From Blastobasis lacticolella (Eukaryota; Arthropoda; Insecta; Lepidoptera; Blastobasidae): a stretch of 64,000 bases of DNA. Below, piece by piece: positions 15,973 to 26,200 of this stretch (positions within the stretch are counted from its first letter, which is position 1; every line of letters begins with the position of its first letter). The notes below the pieces were generated by a model. It had not been told where the DNA came from. It made no database searches and saw nothing but the letters and a program-made list of their open reading frames with translations. Where the stretch lies: assembly GCA_905147135.1 (NCBI GenBank), contig LR990043.1, positions 18,911,584-18,975,583 on the forward strand, given 5' to 3'. The position numbers were made by a program, and so were the translations under genes.

Positions 15973-16209
15973 GATGTCAAAGATAAAGGTAATGAAAGAA
16001 TACAGTCTTTAATTTCACAAAATCAGAACATAGGATTAGGGCACATATTGGGAAAAAGGAATGTGGATATATACACAGGAAGAGGAAGACCAAAGAAAAG
16101 ATGGATGTATTACGTGATGAGGGGTATCAGTGAGCGAGAGGTGAGCGTGGAGATAACAACGGATCGGGTTGATTGGAGAAAGAAAACATACTGTGCTGAC
16201 CCCAAATGA
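15973..16209 (+). pseudogene. LINE (RTE/BovB-like) ORF C-terminus
   Basis: Open from 15973 to TGA at 16207-16209. It includes GHILGKRN, then GRGRPKKRWMYYV, VSVEITTDRVDWRKK and the terminal TYCADPK. The R-P-K-K-R-W...D-R-x-x-W-[KR]-K-K-T-x-C-A-D-P pattern is a familiar non-LTR retrotransposon C-terminus (family knowledge). The 5' side is broken by a stop at 15970-15972. Confidence 0.75.
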
Positions 16210-16318
16210 ATGGAATAAAGGCAGAGAACCCCAATTGATTAGGATAAAGCGGAAATATAAAATAGAAAAGGCATAGGTGAATGTCAAGACAATGCACCGC
16301 ACTGAGTATTTAAGATTC

Positions 16319-16622
16319 GTCACCGACAGGGAGTTCATCCTCACACCTTGGAGCCAAATTGGTCGCGAACTGTGCGGTTCCGAAGGAACATTTTTCTCAC
16401 GCACACTAAGGTTGCGGAATGAACTACCTGGAGAGGTTTTCCTGTAGAGTACAACATGGAGTTTGTCAAGAAAGGGGTAAAAAGGTTTTCATGGTGTTGG
16501 CAACGCGTGGGTGAAGCCCCTGGTATTGCAAACGTCCATAGGCTGAAGTGACTGTTTACCATCAGGCAGGCCGTAAGCTTGTTTGTCACCTTAGTGGTAC
16601 AAAAAAGAAAGAAAAAATGCAT
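16319..16622 (+). pseudogene. LINE family D 3' end (ORF2 tail plus 3' UTR)
   Basis: Encodes CAVPKEHF- and TLRLRNELPGEVF-like peptides in shifting frames, then a VLQTSIG-like block, then the 3' end TGACTGTTTACCATCAGGCA ... TAAGCTTGTTTGTCACC and an A-rich tail with AAAGAAAG. A parallel copy lies at 53.71-53.87 kb. The L-R-x-x-N-x-L-P-x-x-V-F pattern is typical of Jockey/CR1-group LINE ends. Frameshifts and stops make it non-functional. Confidence 0.7.
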
Positions 16623-16679
16623 TTTCTAACCAATAATAATATATTTGCAAGCTGAGGCAGAGTTCACATTTATCGTAGA

Positions 16680-16868
16680 ATCGATGACCGTTGGGGTGGA
16701 CGTGTTCCTGAGTGTAGACCACGTTTGGGAAAAACTATAAAAGACCTTTTGGCTAGATGAGGCGACCTATGTAAAAAGCCTGGTAACAGGATAGGCAAAA
16801 CTGAGGAGCGATCTAAATAGCGATTGGCATGCCTTGGGCGAGATATATGTCCAGCAGTTATGAGTATA
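16680..16868 (+). pseudogene. Degraded LINE ORF2 C-terminus
   Basis: Frames read KTIKDLL, LNSDWHALGEIYVQQL with stops between. This matches, in order, the W-x-D-D-I-x-K...L-G-E-A-Y-x-Q-Q-W ending seen at 10.1 and 61.3 kb. It is strongly decayed, so family assignment is tentative. Confidence 0.4.
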
Positions 16869-17440
16869 GGTGTTTCTTTAGACAATGGCCACATATTTAC
16901 ATATTATTTAAATGACAAACCGATTTTGAAATTAACAAAGCTTTAGTAGCGAGATACCTATTAGATACTGTCGCTCTTTGTTAACTTCTTTACCTTCTCA
17001 TAACAATAATTATAAAACCTAGTTTTGAATATGAGAAAATAAATTATATTTATAACACTAACCCTAAACGAAGTAGGGGAGACAGGGGCATGTACTAACA
17101 GATTTTACTATTTTATCAATTGAACGGAATTTATACTAGCTAGGGATATAATTTTTAAACCCTTTGAAGCGTCAACTACCTCTCTATGATTTTTAATTAA
17201 AAACCCCAACTAATGCCTTGTATTTTAGCCGCAAACATACGTTTTATAAAAAAAGATACTTGTTAATATTTGCCCCAGTTTGGGGGTAAATTTTAACTAC
17301 CTTGGGGTAAGTATTAACAATAGTACCTTGATATGATTATGATAATATTTCATAAATATGAGTAGAAAATAAAAGAGAGTATATCATATTTAACGTTTAT
17401 ACTATCAGAAAGTTATCAACTTGTAATATTAAATTCATTT

Positions 17441-17469
17441 TTTGTACTATTTGTGGCAAATAGTACAAA
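17441..17469. repeat. 13-bp perfect hairpin at SINE insertion point
   Basis: TTTGTACTATTTG (17441-17453), loop TGG, then CAAATAGTACAAA (17457-17469). The SINE fragment starts immediately after it, at 17471. It may be part of element X or arise from the insertion. Confidence 0.85.
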
Positions 17470-17470
17470 A

Positions 17471-17597
17471 GATCCAATCTGGTCAGGTTGCCCTGGTACC
17501 AGGGTCACGGAGTCAGATAGCAGTCGCTCCGCCAAATCTTGGATCATGGTCAAGGCAAACCCCGGGCCGGGATATTAACGCCAAAATGATTATTATA
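17471..17597 (+). mobile_element. SINE family A 3' fragment inside element X
   Basis: Starts mid-body at GATCCAATCTGGTCAGG and runs to GCCAAAATGATTATTATAAT. The opposite-orientation copy follows 32 bases later, so the two tails face each other. Confidence 0.75.
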
Positions 17598-17629
17598 ATA
17601 TTTTTCAAAAGAGTATTTGTTGCATAAAA

Positions 17630-17920
17630 AAACTTTTTAGCGTTAATGTCCCAGTTGTGCTCTTTCGAGGGCCCGGGGTCCGCCTTGACTATAGTGGAGC
17701 GACTGCCATCGGACCTCCATGACCGTGCTACCAGAGGAGCCTGACCTGAATGGATCATGGTTACACATTCAGTCGCCTGAATGTGCAAGTTTCGTCACGA
17801 TGTTTTCCCTCACCGTAAGAGCATTGGTTAGGTTTCAACTAATGGACAAAACTCATGGCCGCATAGGATTCGAACCTAGTACCTTTCGCTTACGAGTCGG
17901 ATACCCTAACCGCTCGGTCA
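17630..17920 (-). mobile_element. SINE family A inside element X, with 12-bp target-site duplication
   Basis: Flanked by TGTTGCATAAAA at 17618-17629 and 17921-17932. The minus-strand tRNA-like head ends at 17920 (TGACCGAGCGGTTAGGG) with a B-box-like GGTTCGAATCC near 17867. It is shortened at the very 5' end by roughly ten bases compared with the 57.7-kb copy. Confidence 0.9.
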
Positions 17921-18415
17921 TGTTGCATAAAATACACGGGGGTAAATATTAACATGTTAATACTTGCCCCATACGATTTGTTAACACTTGCCCCAGAGGC
18001 AGATGTATCACAAAAATATAAATCAAAGAAAAGTACATTTATAATGTGGTTAAATGGAAACAAAATACTATACGAGATGATATTTACTACCATTTAAAAT
18101 AATTTCAGTCCCGTTTACGTAAATAATTAAGCAACAAATCAAAAAACAACGAGTTAAATAATGTTCTTTTACGTGACAAAATTCACGCCTCATACATAAC
18201 CTTGCTCTGCGGCATGCCATTGGCGACTGATAGGTCGCAACATGTCTGTGGTCATTCACTGACGCCTATAACTGTATGTACCTCAGTCGTTTATGTATAG
18301 ATTGGCGGCAATCGGCCTGTTAATACATACCCCCGTTAATACAAGCCCCTGTCTCCCCTACACAACAAACAAACAAAATAAAATAGTATCTAGTAGGTTT
18401 ACCTACAGGTAGGTA

Positions 18416-18503
18416 TTTACGAGTAGCCCGATATTTCGACGCAGTTGCATGCATCCTGGTCACGGGACCGGGGGTGTCGGATATTTATCCAGCCACTCGT
18501 AAA
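18416..18503. repeat. Small repeat with short inverted ends
   Basis: Begins TTTACGAGTAGCCCGATATT and ends ATCCAGCCACTCGTAAA, giving inverted ends TTTACGAGT. The inner GACGCAGTTGCATGCATC block looks like a known lepidopteran repeat core, from memory and unchecked. Confidence 0.35.
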
Positions 18504-19372
18504 CAATGGTAAGTCAGCGGTATGAAACCCGGAATATACCTTTAAAATCTGTCATAATAACCGCGATAGTTTAAAACATTGGGTAGGTTTTCTCCCTTTG
18601 CGTAGGAACTCTAAAACATTTAATTGCAATATTACATCGGTGACAATAATAAATTGTTTCTAATCGCATAATTACAACTGTATTGAGTGATTTATTGTTA
18701 AGAAATAAAAACGCATAGTACTTAATGAAAAAAAGTTTTCGCATAAGTAAAAATCCATTGTTTTCGCAAACACTATTGTTTGCAGTAATATCACGTAATT
18801 ACGAGCGAACAGGGCAATTTACTAGTCCCATAAGTCTCAAGGTTGAGATGTCAAATAGGTATTAATCTAATGCAGAGGTCGTAAGCCTGTGGAGTACCTA
18901 CCTGTAGTTTTATACTTTTCAACGTGTTGAATCATAGCACCCTATTTTGTTTGTGACTAATGTACCTAGATGTGCCAAAATTAAAGAACTGAAAGTTCAA
19001 CACCACAGCACAATAAAAGAGTATTTTTCAATTTCGTCCATAATTATTATAAAAGTCGGCTCCCGAGAATATTCAACCAGTCTCAGGATCCCTAGTGGAA
19101 GACCTGTTTTTACAAGTATCAATACTTTTGCCTATATTTAACACCATACAGGTGACATTGGACCGATACCACAAATTAGGGGGGTGTCAAACTGGACATT
19201 CTGAAGGGCCATTCATAATAAATGTGGGTGTTTTAGTGGGTCAGACCATAAATAAAAACTAAAGCACTACACTCTTTATTTATGAAGTTTGGATAGGATG
19301 GAGAGGAGAGGTAGTAACTACAAATTTTCGTATAACGAGAATAGGTAGTAGTATGCAAATGATTTTATAGCA
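18504..19372. other. Non-coding DNA, nothing recognised
   Basis: No coding or repeat signal I can support. Confidence 0.35.
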
Positions 19373-19414
19373 AGCGTAGCGAGATCGAAATTTTTCGTTC
19401 TATCTCGCTACGCT
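19373..19414. repeat. 13-bp perfect inverted repeat (AGCGTAGCGAGAT)
   Basis: Arms at 19373-19385 and 19402-19414 around a 16-base loop. The core AGCG[TC]AGCGAG recurs near 19480, 48449, 48508 and 48677, so it belongs to a dispersed palindromic repeat. Confidence 0.8.
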
Positions 19415-19696
19415 CGAAATTTTTCGAATTTTGGCTAAAAAGAACTGTGTGAAAATAATAAAAGTAACAAACTAATGAAGAAGCGAGCGTAGTGTGCATC
19501 CCCTCTGCGAAGATTCTGGCTACGGGCCGTATTAATTTGGCTTGAGGGCTAAATGTGGTCTGCTGGCCGGATGCTACCCGCGGACCGAATATAGCCGGCG
19601 GTCCGTATCTTTAACATGGCTTGATTCGAGCCATGGTTAACTACACCTGACCCATTCGATTACAGGTCGCGGTAGTGGCGAAGTATAAATCAAGGA

Positions 19697-19704
19697 TGAC
19701 GTCA
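19697..19704. promoter_or_regulatory. CRE-like octamer TGACGTCA
   Basis: A perfect palindromic CRE site in a moderately GC-rich block (19550-19760). Others lie at 38945-38952, 40973-40980 and 56878-56885. No gene is visible nearby for this one. Confidence 0.2.
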
Positions 19705-20375
19705 CACTGGCGCAGTCGCAGCGGCGTGTGCACATTTTAATGGCACACGTCAAATGCACTTACGTGATCAACCTGCATTGCAATTTGAATCGTATACGTA
19801 TAAACATAAAACAAAATTTTGTTCAATCTATCCTGCCTAGCAAAATACCGAACCAACAGTATTGACCGGCTAATATGGCTTGGCTTAAATCGACTGCAAA
19901 ATAATGTACCTAACGGTAACAGAAAGGAATACCTATAATAGTATTAGCTAAGTAGGTATATGATTACAACTTAAAACTAATAATTTCATTGTTATACTTA
20001 ATTATATAAATGTTACGTATTTTAAATTAGTGGAAGGCTTTATTGCAAGTCAGAAACATTTGTCGGTGACGTCTATGTCGGTTGATACATGCCGCTAAAA
20101 CCAATACAAATTGAGTGCCGCCGGCAATTGAGTGTGACGCGTGGATGCTTATGACCGACACGATCCCATCCACATTAAGGTTACCGGCCGAGCCCATTAG
20201 GAATTCGTGGTCCAAATACATAGATACCTGCAAAATATCTCTACTAATTGGAACTAGCGCATCCAGTGAAAATTACAGGCAGGAGGCACATGTGCAGTGC
20301 ATGATTGTAGTTGTTGTTGCTATTGCAGGTGCGTTGTATTTCATCATACGAAACAATTGAAGACGGCGACGCAGG

Positions 20376-20685
20376 CCGTTACTGCAACTACACATTCGGT
20401 GTGCATTCGTGAGATTTGGACGTACTCTAATCTTTTTTTATGAAAAAATGTACGAAGTGTTGGGGATAAAGCAACCCCATCGCTCATTGCACCAGCTCAA
20501 AATCTGTATAGTGGAGGGAGTGACCCCATCAGTATTATTTCAGCAACCGTTGCAGCAACTACCCATTCGGTGCGCGTTCGTGAAATGACATAAACTAAAT
20601 GTTTTTTTTGGTGAAAAAAAAATTATACGAAGAATTGGAGATAAATCAACTCTTTCGCCATCCCTCTTTGCACCAGCTTAAAATC
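20376..20685. repeat. Tandem pair of about 130-140-bp units, 171 bp apart
   Basis: Unit 1 is 20376-20504 and unit 2 is 20547-20685. Both run CCGTT..GCAACTAC.CATTCGGTG.GC.TTCGTGA... to TTGCACCAGCTNAAAATC. The CATTCGG..CGCGTTCG block also appears at 47.26 kb (GCGCATTCGGCGCGCGTTCG), so this is a dispersed family. Confidence 0.75.
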
Positions 20686-20879
20686 ACGAATTATTTTCAA
20701 CGTCCCCATCATTTTAGAAAGAAGCCCCCAAATTATTTAGTGCCTTGTAATTAGCTAAATCCCCCAGTAATTTATTAGAACACCCGTCGTGTTTCACCAA
20801 CAAACAAGCGCCTAGCATAATGAATAACAAGAGTATTGTCTGTTTATAAATTAAACCAATTAGCTTGGTGTGGTAATCA

Positions 20880-21075
20880 GTTGTATAGCGAGCCAATTAA
20901 TTATCTAAGCCGGGATTATTCATCATATGGCGCTAAGTAGTTCATTGGATTCAATGAATATTTGACAGCGTTTCCAACCGATTTTAATCCGTCTCTAATC
21001 CGGGACTTTGTGAGTTTTCAATTAACCCTTTATTTGGTATTTGGATTCGCATTGCTTTTTTTTGGATCGAGCAAC
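20880..21075. promoter_or_regulatory. Candidate regulatory block with homeodomain-type sites
   Basis: Contains CCAATTAATTATC (about 20893), GGGATTA (about 20912), TTTAATCCG (about 20984) and CTAATCCGG (about 20996) within about 110 bases. These are three bicoid-class (TAATCC/GGATTA) sites plus a TAATTA site. It is not part of any repeat family seen here. Purely inferred; no gene adjoins it. Confidence 0.25.
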
Positions 21076-22325
21076 GTTTGCAGGAAAAATAATATGGAAA
21101 TCAGGTCAATGGTTAGGAAACAGATTTGTTGGTACGCTCTGCATAATGTATTTATTAATATTATTATAAAACAGTATGAACAAACTTAAAAATACAATTT
21201 AGATACCTAATTCAAAATTTAACACAAAAACAATGACGCGGTATTTGACTACATTCAAGTCCTGGAAAGGCTTTTACACTACATCTTTTAAACCGTCTGA
21301 TCCTTAAATCAGAGTAAATTCTGCTTGAATCCCATTTTGGCTTCCTATCTGATCGAGGCACCTGCGTTGCTATTTTTTTTGACCATCATCTGTAAGAGGA
21401 AAACTGAGAACAGGGTCATTTGCTTTATACTGGGCAGTAGTAGTCGAGAAACGGAAAACGATTACAAATAATTACGGGACGTTTCAGCAGCCAAGATAAA
21501 GGCCGTCCTTGTCACACAGAGTTCCAAAAAGTACCTGGTTTTAATACCTCTAGAGAAAACTTTACTAACAATGATTATTTTTTGTAATCTTAAAAAAGAG
21601 GAAGTATTTTACTAGGTAAAATGTCCGTAGATCAAACAATCAAATTAAAAAAGCTAGATCTTAACATACATAAATACGAATACTTGAAATTCAATTGAAT
21701 TAGCACAATAAGGGTTTTCACGGTGGCACTAGTGAGGCGTATTATTGGACAGAATCAACTGCTGTGAAGTGACGAAACTATTCCAACTAATGACAGGGCT
21801 TTATTTTGACAGCAGACTTCGGATTTCGGGGTCCCGAAAATTCTCTCTCGAAGCTTGTTTGTAAAGTCAAGATAACTAATGTGAGTGTAGCGTACACTTA
21901 CTTACTTACAGTGTTACTTCGAATTTAATAATTACGATATTCCCCAGCGGACGACATTTGTCAAATCTAATTTGTAGTCAAATCCTGAAAACAAATGAAT
22001 AAATAAATAAAAATACTTTATTGTTTAGAAAGGTAGACTTTAAAAATCATCAACAACAAAAGGATAATCCGCTGTGATCGGTTCACTATGAAAATAATCT
22101 TATTTTTTCCGGAAAGCTTTTCCAGAAATTCTAACATTTACCAAGCCAACATACAAAAAACAAGCTAGCTTAAAAAAATTGTCTAAGAATTCCATGAGCC
22201 ACGCCTACTGCCATTTAGAGTTGCGAAATATCTTCAACGCCAACCAATTTGATTAGTCAATGTTGAAGGTTTCTTTAATTACTCAGTAGTTGCTAGTCGG
22301 TGCTGATTAGAACGCGGTGTTTATG
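21076..22325. other. Non-coding DNA
   Basis: AT-rich. An ATAAATAAATAAA run and TACTTTATTGTTTAG near 22000-22030 resemble family H tails. Nothing else is supported. Confidence 0.35.
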
Positions 22326-22460
22326 TAGACATACATACGTAAAGCTCATGCTTTTGTCCCACAGGCGGGGTAGGCAGAGACTATGGACCGCCACTTTGCT
22401 CTGTCCTGACACAATCCTAGCCTCGCATATATTCTCAATTCTTTTCATACATGCGGTTTC
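22326..22460 (-). mobile_element. Repeat family E copy
   Basis: The blocks ACATACATACGTAAAGCTCA, TTTGTCCCACAGGCGGGG, TGGACCGCCACTTTGCTC, GTCCTGACACAATC and CTTTTCATACAT are shared in order with 34.33-34.47 kb. Orientation is a guess from the CATA repeat end. No coding content. Confidence 0.6.
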
Positions 22461-23309
22461 TATATGGCTCTAAATTAACTAACTAAAGGCTGGGCCTTCT
22501 ATCAGAAGAGATCTTAGAATCTTATCAGCGTTACTAAGCCTCGAGCATTTTCTCATTCACTCACTTCTCATATCGCACAATAATTTCATGATCATCATCA
22601 TCTTTCAATCCTCTCCACATAGGCCAGTCAAATCTTACAAAAAAATGGCCCTAAAACGCAAAGCGCGATGTAACGCTGCATTTTTGGTATGTTATTTGGA
22701 CCCCTTAAGAGAGTGTGAAACTACATTTTGCAAGCAAAAAAAAATTGTGCTTCCTGCGTAATACGCGAAAAACTGCGAAATTTTGGGACTTTTTTCACTT
22801 TCTGGTCTAAAAATAAAATACTATGCATTTTTCGACCAATGAAGCTTAATGGCTTTTAAAGTTCATTATATTTGCCACTATTTAAGCTCAAACGCAGCTC
22901 TACAAAATGTACAGTGACCAAGTTATGACTCTTCAAAGATGATCAATTTTTCCGGAAAATTTACAATTTTAAGTTTTGCTCCCGTCCGGAGCAAATTATT
23001 GATAAAATTGCTAGTCCTATGATAAAAGTAACTAAAAGAAAGTTGTAGTACATTTAATTTACTTTCATTGAAGTAGAGAACGAACTAAGTGAGACTAATA
23101 GTTTACTTACAATCTTGAAAATGGTTTTTTGAAGAATTCTGTGAATACTTATTTGTGTGAATGGTACCACTTTGGTATTTATGCTACTTAACTTAACTTA
23201 TGCTATGCTTGTTAGAAATTACGTTTTAATAATAATAAAATACCATCACAAGGTGCCAATCAGCTTCCGAGACCGTTCTATAAGACTCAGGGTCCAGTGG
23301 AAGATATTT

Positions 23310-23520
23310 GTCAACCTCGCCAATGAATTGCTCGCTTTGATTCGAACGATTTTCAATCTTAAATTTCCTTATGAAAAATGTTATATTTTTCCCTATTTTT
23401 GCCCATACTTCGGCCCCCTCTTTCGGTGTTGCCAATGTGATTTTAAAAATATAGAATTTTTCACGTCGATATTCAACATTGTAAATCGTTCGAATAGAGG
23501 CGAGCGATTCAATAACTGAA
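23310..23520. repeat. Inner inverted repeat of element Y
   Basis: About 75 bases at 23310-23383 match the reverse complement of 23450-23520 at roughly two of three positions. Translated, each arm reads outside-in as a similar peptide: ANELLALIRTIFNL...EKCYIF on plus and VIESLASIRTIYNV...EKFYIF on minus. The resemblance is better in protein than DNA, so an old inverted duplication of a coding piece is possible. Confidence 0.55.
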
Positions 23521-23826
23521 GCCAGGGCCGTTTGTATGTTAGTTTGAAGTTGCTTAGTTTTGCCATGGGTTACTGACATTCTACCGAGTTCTATTGAAAT
23601 CGTAATAATGTATTTTTTTGACATTACTTGGCTTTAATGTTGTATCTACATTCATACGACGACGACATTAGGGCCTTTAAGGAACAAGCCTCTATAAACG
23701 AATTCTCGACATCACTGGCAGGCTAGGTAGCATGGCGCCTAAAACTAAAAAAATGATGGTTTTATTCGTCCTATTGCGGTAGGGACTACCTACCGACGCC
23801 GGTTTTCCACCCCCCAGCCCAGCAAA

Positions 23827-24965
23827 TTACTTCCAGCATATCCAGTTTGGATCTAAAGGTGACTGCGAAGCCGCCGTCAACGCCATGAGAACTTTCCTCC
23901 AAAGTAATAGTGTTGAAGTCGTACTGAAGGGTGACGTAAAAATGGATTCAACTCCGTCGATAGAGGCGCTTTGCTTGGTCAAATACGATGTAAGCTGCCG
24001 GCCGCTTATAAGTTTATGCGGCAATGCTACAAAAAGCCGAGCAATCTTATATACAAAGGCTACCTCTTGCAATCAGTAGTCGGCTGCCAGCAATAGGCGA
24101 CTCTCGAGAAGCTAAATTCTAAATTTAACGTGTGGTAGTACGACCTACTTAAAACACAGGATCCTACGACGCCCGGGACCCACGGGATGCGAACACGGTT
24201 TTACAGGATTTATAGCTCCTCTTGCGCGAGATGAGGGTGATTGGTGTGCTGTCCGAGGGCTGGTACCATTTCTGCAGCTTTTGACGCTATTGCTATTACA
24301 ATGTCGTCGACAAGGCGTGACTTCACCTTCTAGCCTTTGGCACGAGGTTTTTCCGGAGGTCGAGCTCCCGAAAAATTCCTGTTCCCAGCGGCTGTGGGGC
24401 GAGCCTCGCTGCAGATTGATGCGAAACAATATTTTAAGCGCACCAACCAACTCTGCAGAGCGTGCCCGTTTGCTGGTTGCTGGCCAGTGTAAATCAGGTC
24501 TCTAACTTCAGGCAATGTCTTCTAAAAATATTGGGACACTTCTCGACCGCGTTACGCACTATATCATCCGCCGGGCCTTCACCACCTCTGGAGCACCCGC
24601 TAAGCTTGAGCCAGGTGGTTTGGCCCATGATGACGGTAAGAGGCTCGAAGGGATGACACTCTCGCCCTGGGAGCTGGGACGACGTTTGTTCAGGGACACC
24701 ACATGTAACGATGCCCTTGCACAGTTCCATCTTCCAGTAACGGCCCGATGCCGTCTCAACTGAAAGTGTCAAACGGCGCAAGTGTTGGTGGAAACCACAT
24801 ATTTACGCCGTTTGGTGTGGAAACCCTTGAATTCTAGTGTCCTATTTCGGGAGCTAGCTAAGCGCTTGGTCGATATTACTAAAGACCCATAGGGCTGACT
24901 TCCACTTCGGACGGGGGACAATACGGACAGCCTTCTGAGCAGCATTCCTAATAGTTCTAATACCG
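23827..24965 (+). pseudogene. Decayed RT-linked gene, C-terminal domain recognisable
   Basis: The best part is 24540-24763 on plus: IIRRAFTTSGAPAKLEPGG, then DDGKRLEGMTLSPWELGRR and LFRDTTCNDALAQFHLP. It is followed in other frames by ELAKRLVDITKDP near 24850-24890. From memory this matches a widespread metazoan family, often a C-terminal region behind a reverse transcriptase, whose conserved core is K-R-P-D-G-[ML]-T-L-x-P-W...W-D-x-T-C-x-D-T. Here Pro-Asp is Leu-Glu and the Trp is Arg, so the core is damaged. The block at 23885-24079 may be a remnant of the upstream RT thumb, which is weak. Several stops and frameshifts are present. Confidence 0.55.
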
Positions 24966-25639
24966 TGGACCTAGGACAAAATTAGTGATTGTTTTATTAA
25001 GTTAGTTGTTATTTGTATTATGTCAGATTAGTTTTCATAATATGTATAATTGTTATTCCTACCTTAATAAATACTTTTTTTTTCAAAAATACATTTTTAC
25101 GTTCTCCTCGTTTTTTAAAGATTGTGAATGAACCATTAGTCTCACATAGTTCGTTCTGTACATCATTTAAAGCAAATTAAATGTACTACAACTCCCTTTT
25201 AATTTTTTTTATAATAGAACTAGCAATTTTACCAATAATTTGCTCCGGACAGGAGCAAAACCTAAAATTGAAGTTTTTCGGGAAAATTAGACCATCTTTA
25301 AAGAGTCATAACTTGGTTGCTTTACGCTTTATAGAGCTGTGTTTGGGCTTAAATTCTTGCAAATTTAATCAATTTTAAAAGCTTTTCAGCGTTGTTGGTC
25401 GAAAAATGCATAGTTTTTGAGTTTTAGACCTGAAAGTGAAAAAAGTCCCAAAATTTCGCAGTTTTTCACGTATTACGCAGGAAGCACAATTTTTTTTTGC
25501 TTGCAAAATGTAGTTTCACACTCTCTTTAGGGGTCCAAATAACATACCAAAAATGCAGCGTTACATCGCGCTTTGCGTTTTAGATGTAAGATTTGACTGG
25601 CCTAACATATCAAAAACGCCTTCATCAACATCAACAGCT

Positions 25640-25732
25640 AGTAAGTAGCCACGATCAATCTTATTTATTTATTTATTTATTTAACCATATATATATATTG
25701 TAACAATCTTGTGGGTCACAAGATTGTTACAA
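25640..25732. repeat. ATTT microsatellite and perfect 15-bp hairpin
   Basis: An (ATTT)n run around 25660-25682 and an AT run lead into arms TGTAACAATCTTGTG (25699-25713) and CACAAGATTGTTACA (25717-25731) with loop GGT. A clean cruciform-capable palindrome. Confidence 0.85.
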
Positions 25733-25779
25733 AAAGTATATTACATAATATATTAGACACAACAGGCCAATACCCACTG

Positions 25780-25925
25780 TACTTCCAAATCTTATTTTAT
25801 TTTATTTTATTTATTTTATTTGGAAGACCAACAGCTATCCAACAACATAATAATAACAATCTTACGATACAGAAAGCCAATTACAGGTCTTCGCTGATAG
25901 ACTTAGCACACCTCTTACAATCTAA
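25780..25925 (-). mobile_element. Repeat family I copy
   Basis: A TTTTATTTTATTT-rich run, CCAACAGCTATCCAACA, then AAAGCCAATTACAGGTC and TTCGCTGATAGAC. The AGCGAGGACCTGTAATTGGC stretch at 46.05 kb is the matching sequence in the other orientation. Confidence 0.5.
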
Positions 25926-26009
25926 CCAATAGCAAAATCAGTGACGCAAACCTCTCCATCGCACTATTTTGATCAGACTTCGACCGACCTGGCAACATAC
26001 GCCGTCAGT

Positions 26010-26200
26010 CGCCGTCCGACCGGTCGGGCATTAACGCGGTCCTCAATTGTAAATCATACCGCCGATTGGCAATAATAGAACGTCATTAATGCTACGTCTC
26101 CTGCCGGCGCGTAATGAGTTTGTGAATGGCCGCCCCAGATCGGGGATCAGTCAATGGCGACTTGCCGGGGGCCGCGCAGCAATTACCTACGAGACGCACA
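26010..26200. promoter_or_regulatory. Candidate conserved non-coding block
   Basis: A GC-richer island in AT-rich surroundings, not shared with any repeat family here. It holds GGCATTAACGCGGTCC, GAATGGCCGCCCC and GCGCAGCAATTACC, with AATTAC/TTAAT homeodomain-like cores. No reading frame survives. The call rests only on composition and motif content. Confidence 0.25.

Larger units (their letters stand above)
17074..18360. mobile_element. TA-flanked DNA transposon with nine copies of a 15-bp motif (element X)
   Basis: Ends are TA + GGGGAGACAGGGGC (17074 on) and its reverse complement ending ...GTCTCCCC + TA (to 18360), so TA target duplications with terminal inverted repeats of about 26 bp. 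Inside, outside the SINE insertions, the motif GGGG[CT]AARTATTAAC recurs. Plus copies: 17085-17099, 17283-17297, 17304-17318, 17939-17953. Minus copies: 17262-17276, 17956-17970, 17980-17994, 18319-18333, 18335-18349. No transposase frame was found, so it is non-autonomous. Two SINE family A insertions split it. Clustered short motifs near the ends resemble transposase-binding repeats, but this is inference. Confidence 0.8.
22620..25604. mobile_element. 3-kb element with about 500-bp terminal inverted repeats (element Y)
   Basis: The left repeat (22622 to about 23122) and the right repeat (about 25110-25602) are reverse complements across their length, from GGCCAGTCAAATCTTAC at the tips to the GAACGAACTA.GTGAGACTAAT block at the inner edge. 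They are diverged by scattered substitutions. TA lies outside both tips (22620-22621, 25603-25604). An alternative reading is TAGGCC tips with an ACA duplication. The interior holds an inner inverted repeat (23.31-23.52 kb) and a decayed RT-linked gene (23.8-25.0 kb). No transposase was recognised. Class (mariner-like, Harbinger-like or foldback) is undecided. Confidence 0.8.

Noticed and set aside
23157..23624. Two opposed genes of 120 and 132 codons in element Y
   Set aside because: The frames overlap antisense across an inverted repeat and match no known family. Reported instead as an inverted repeat finding.
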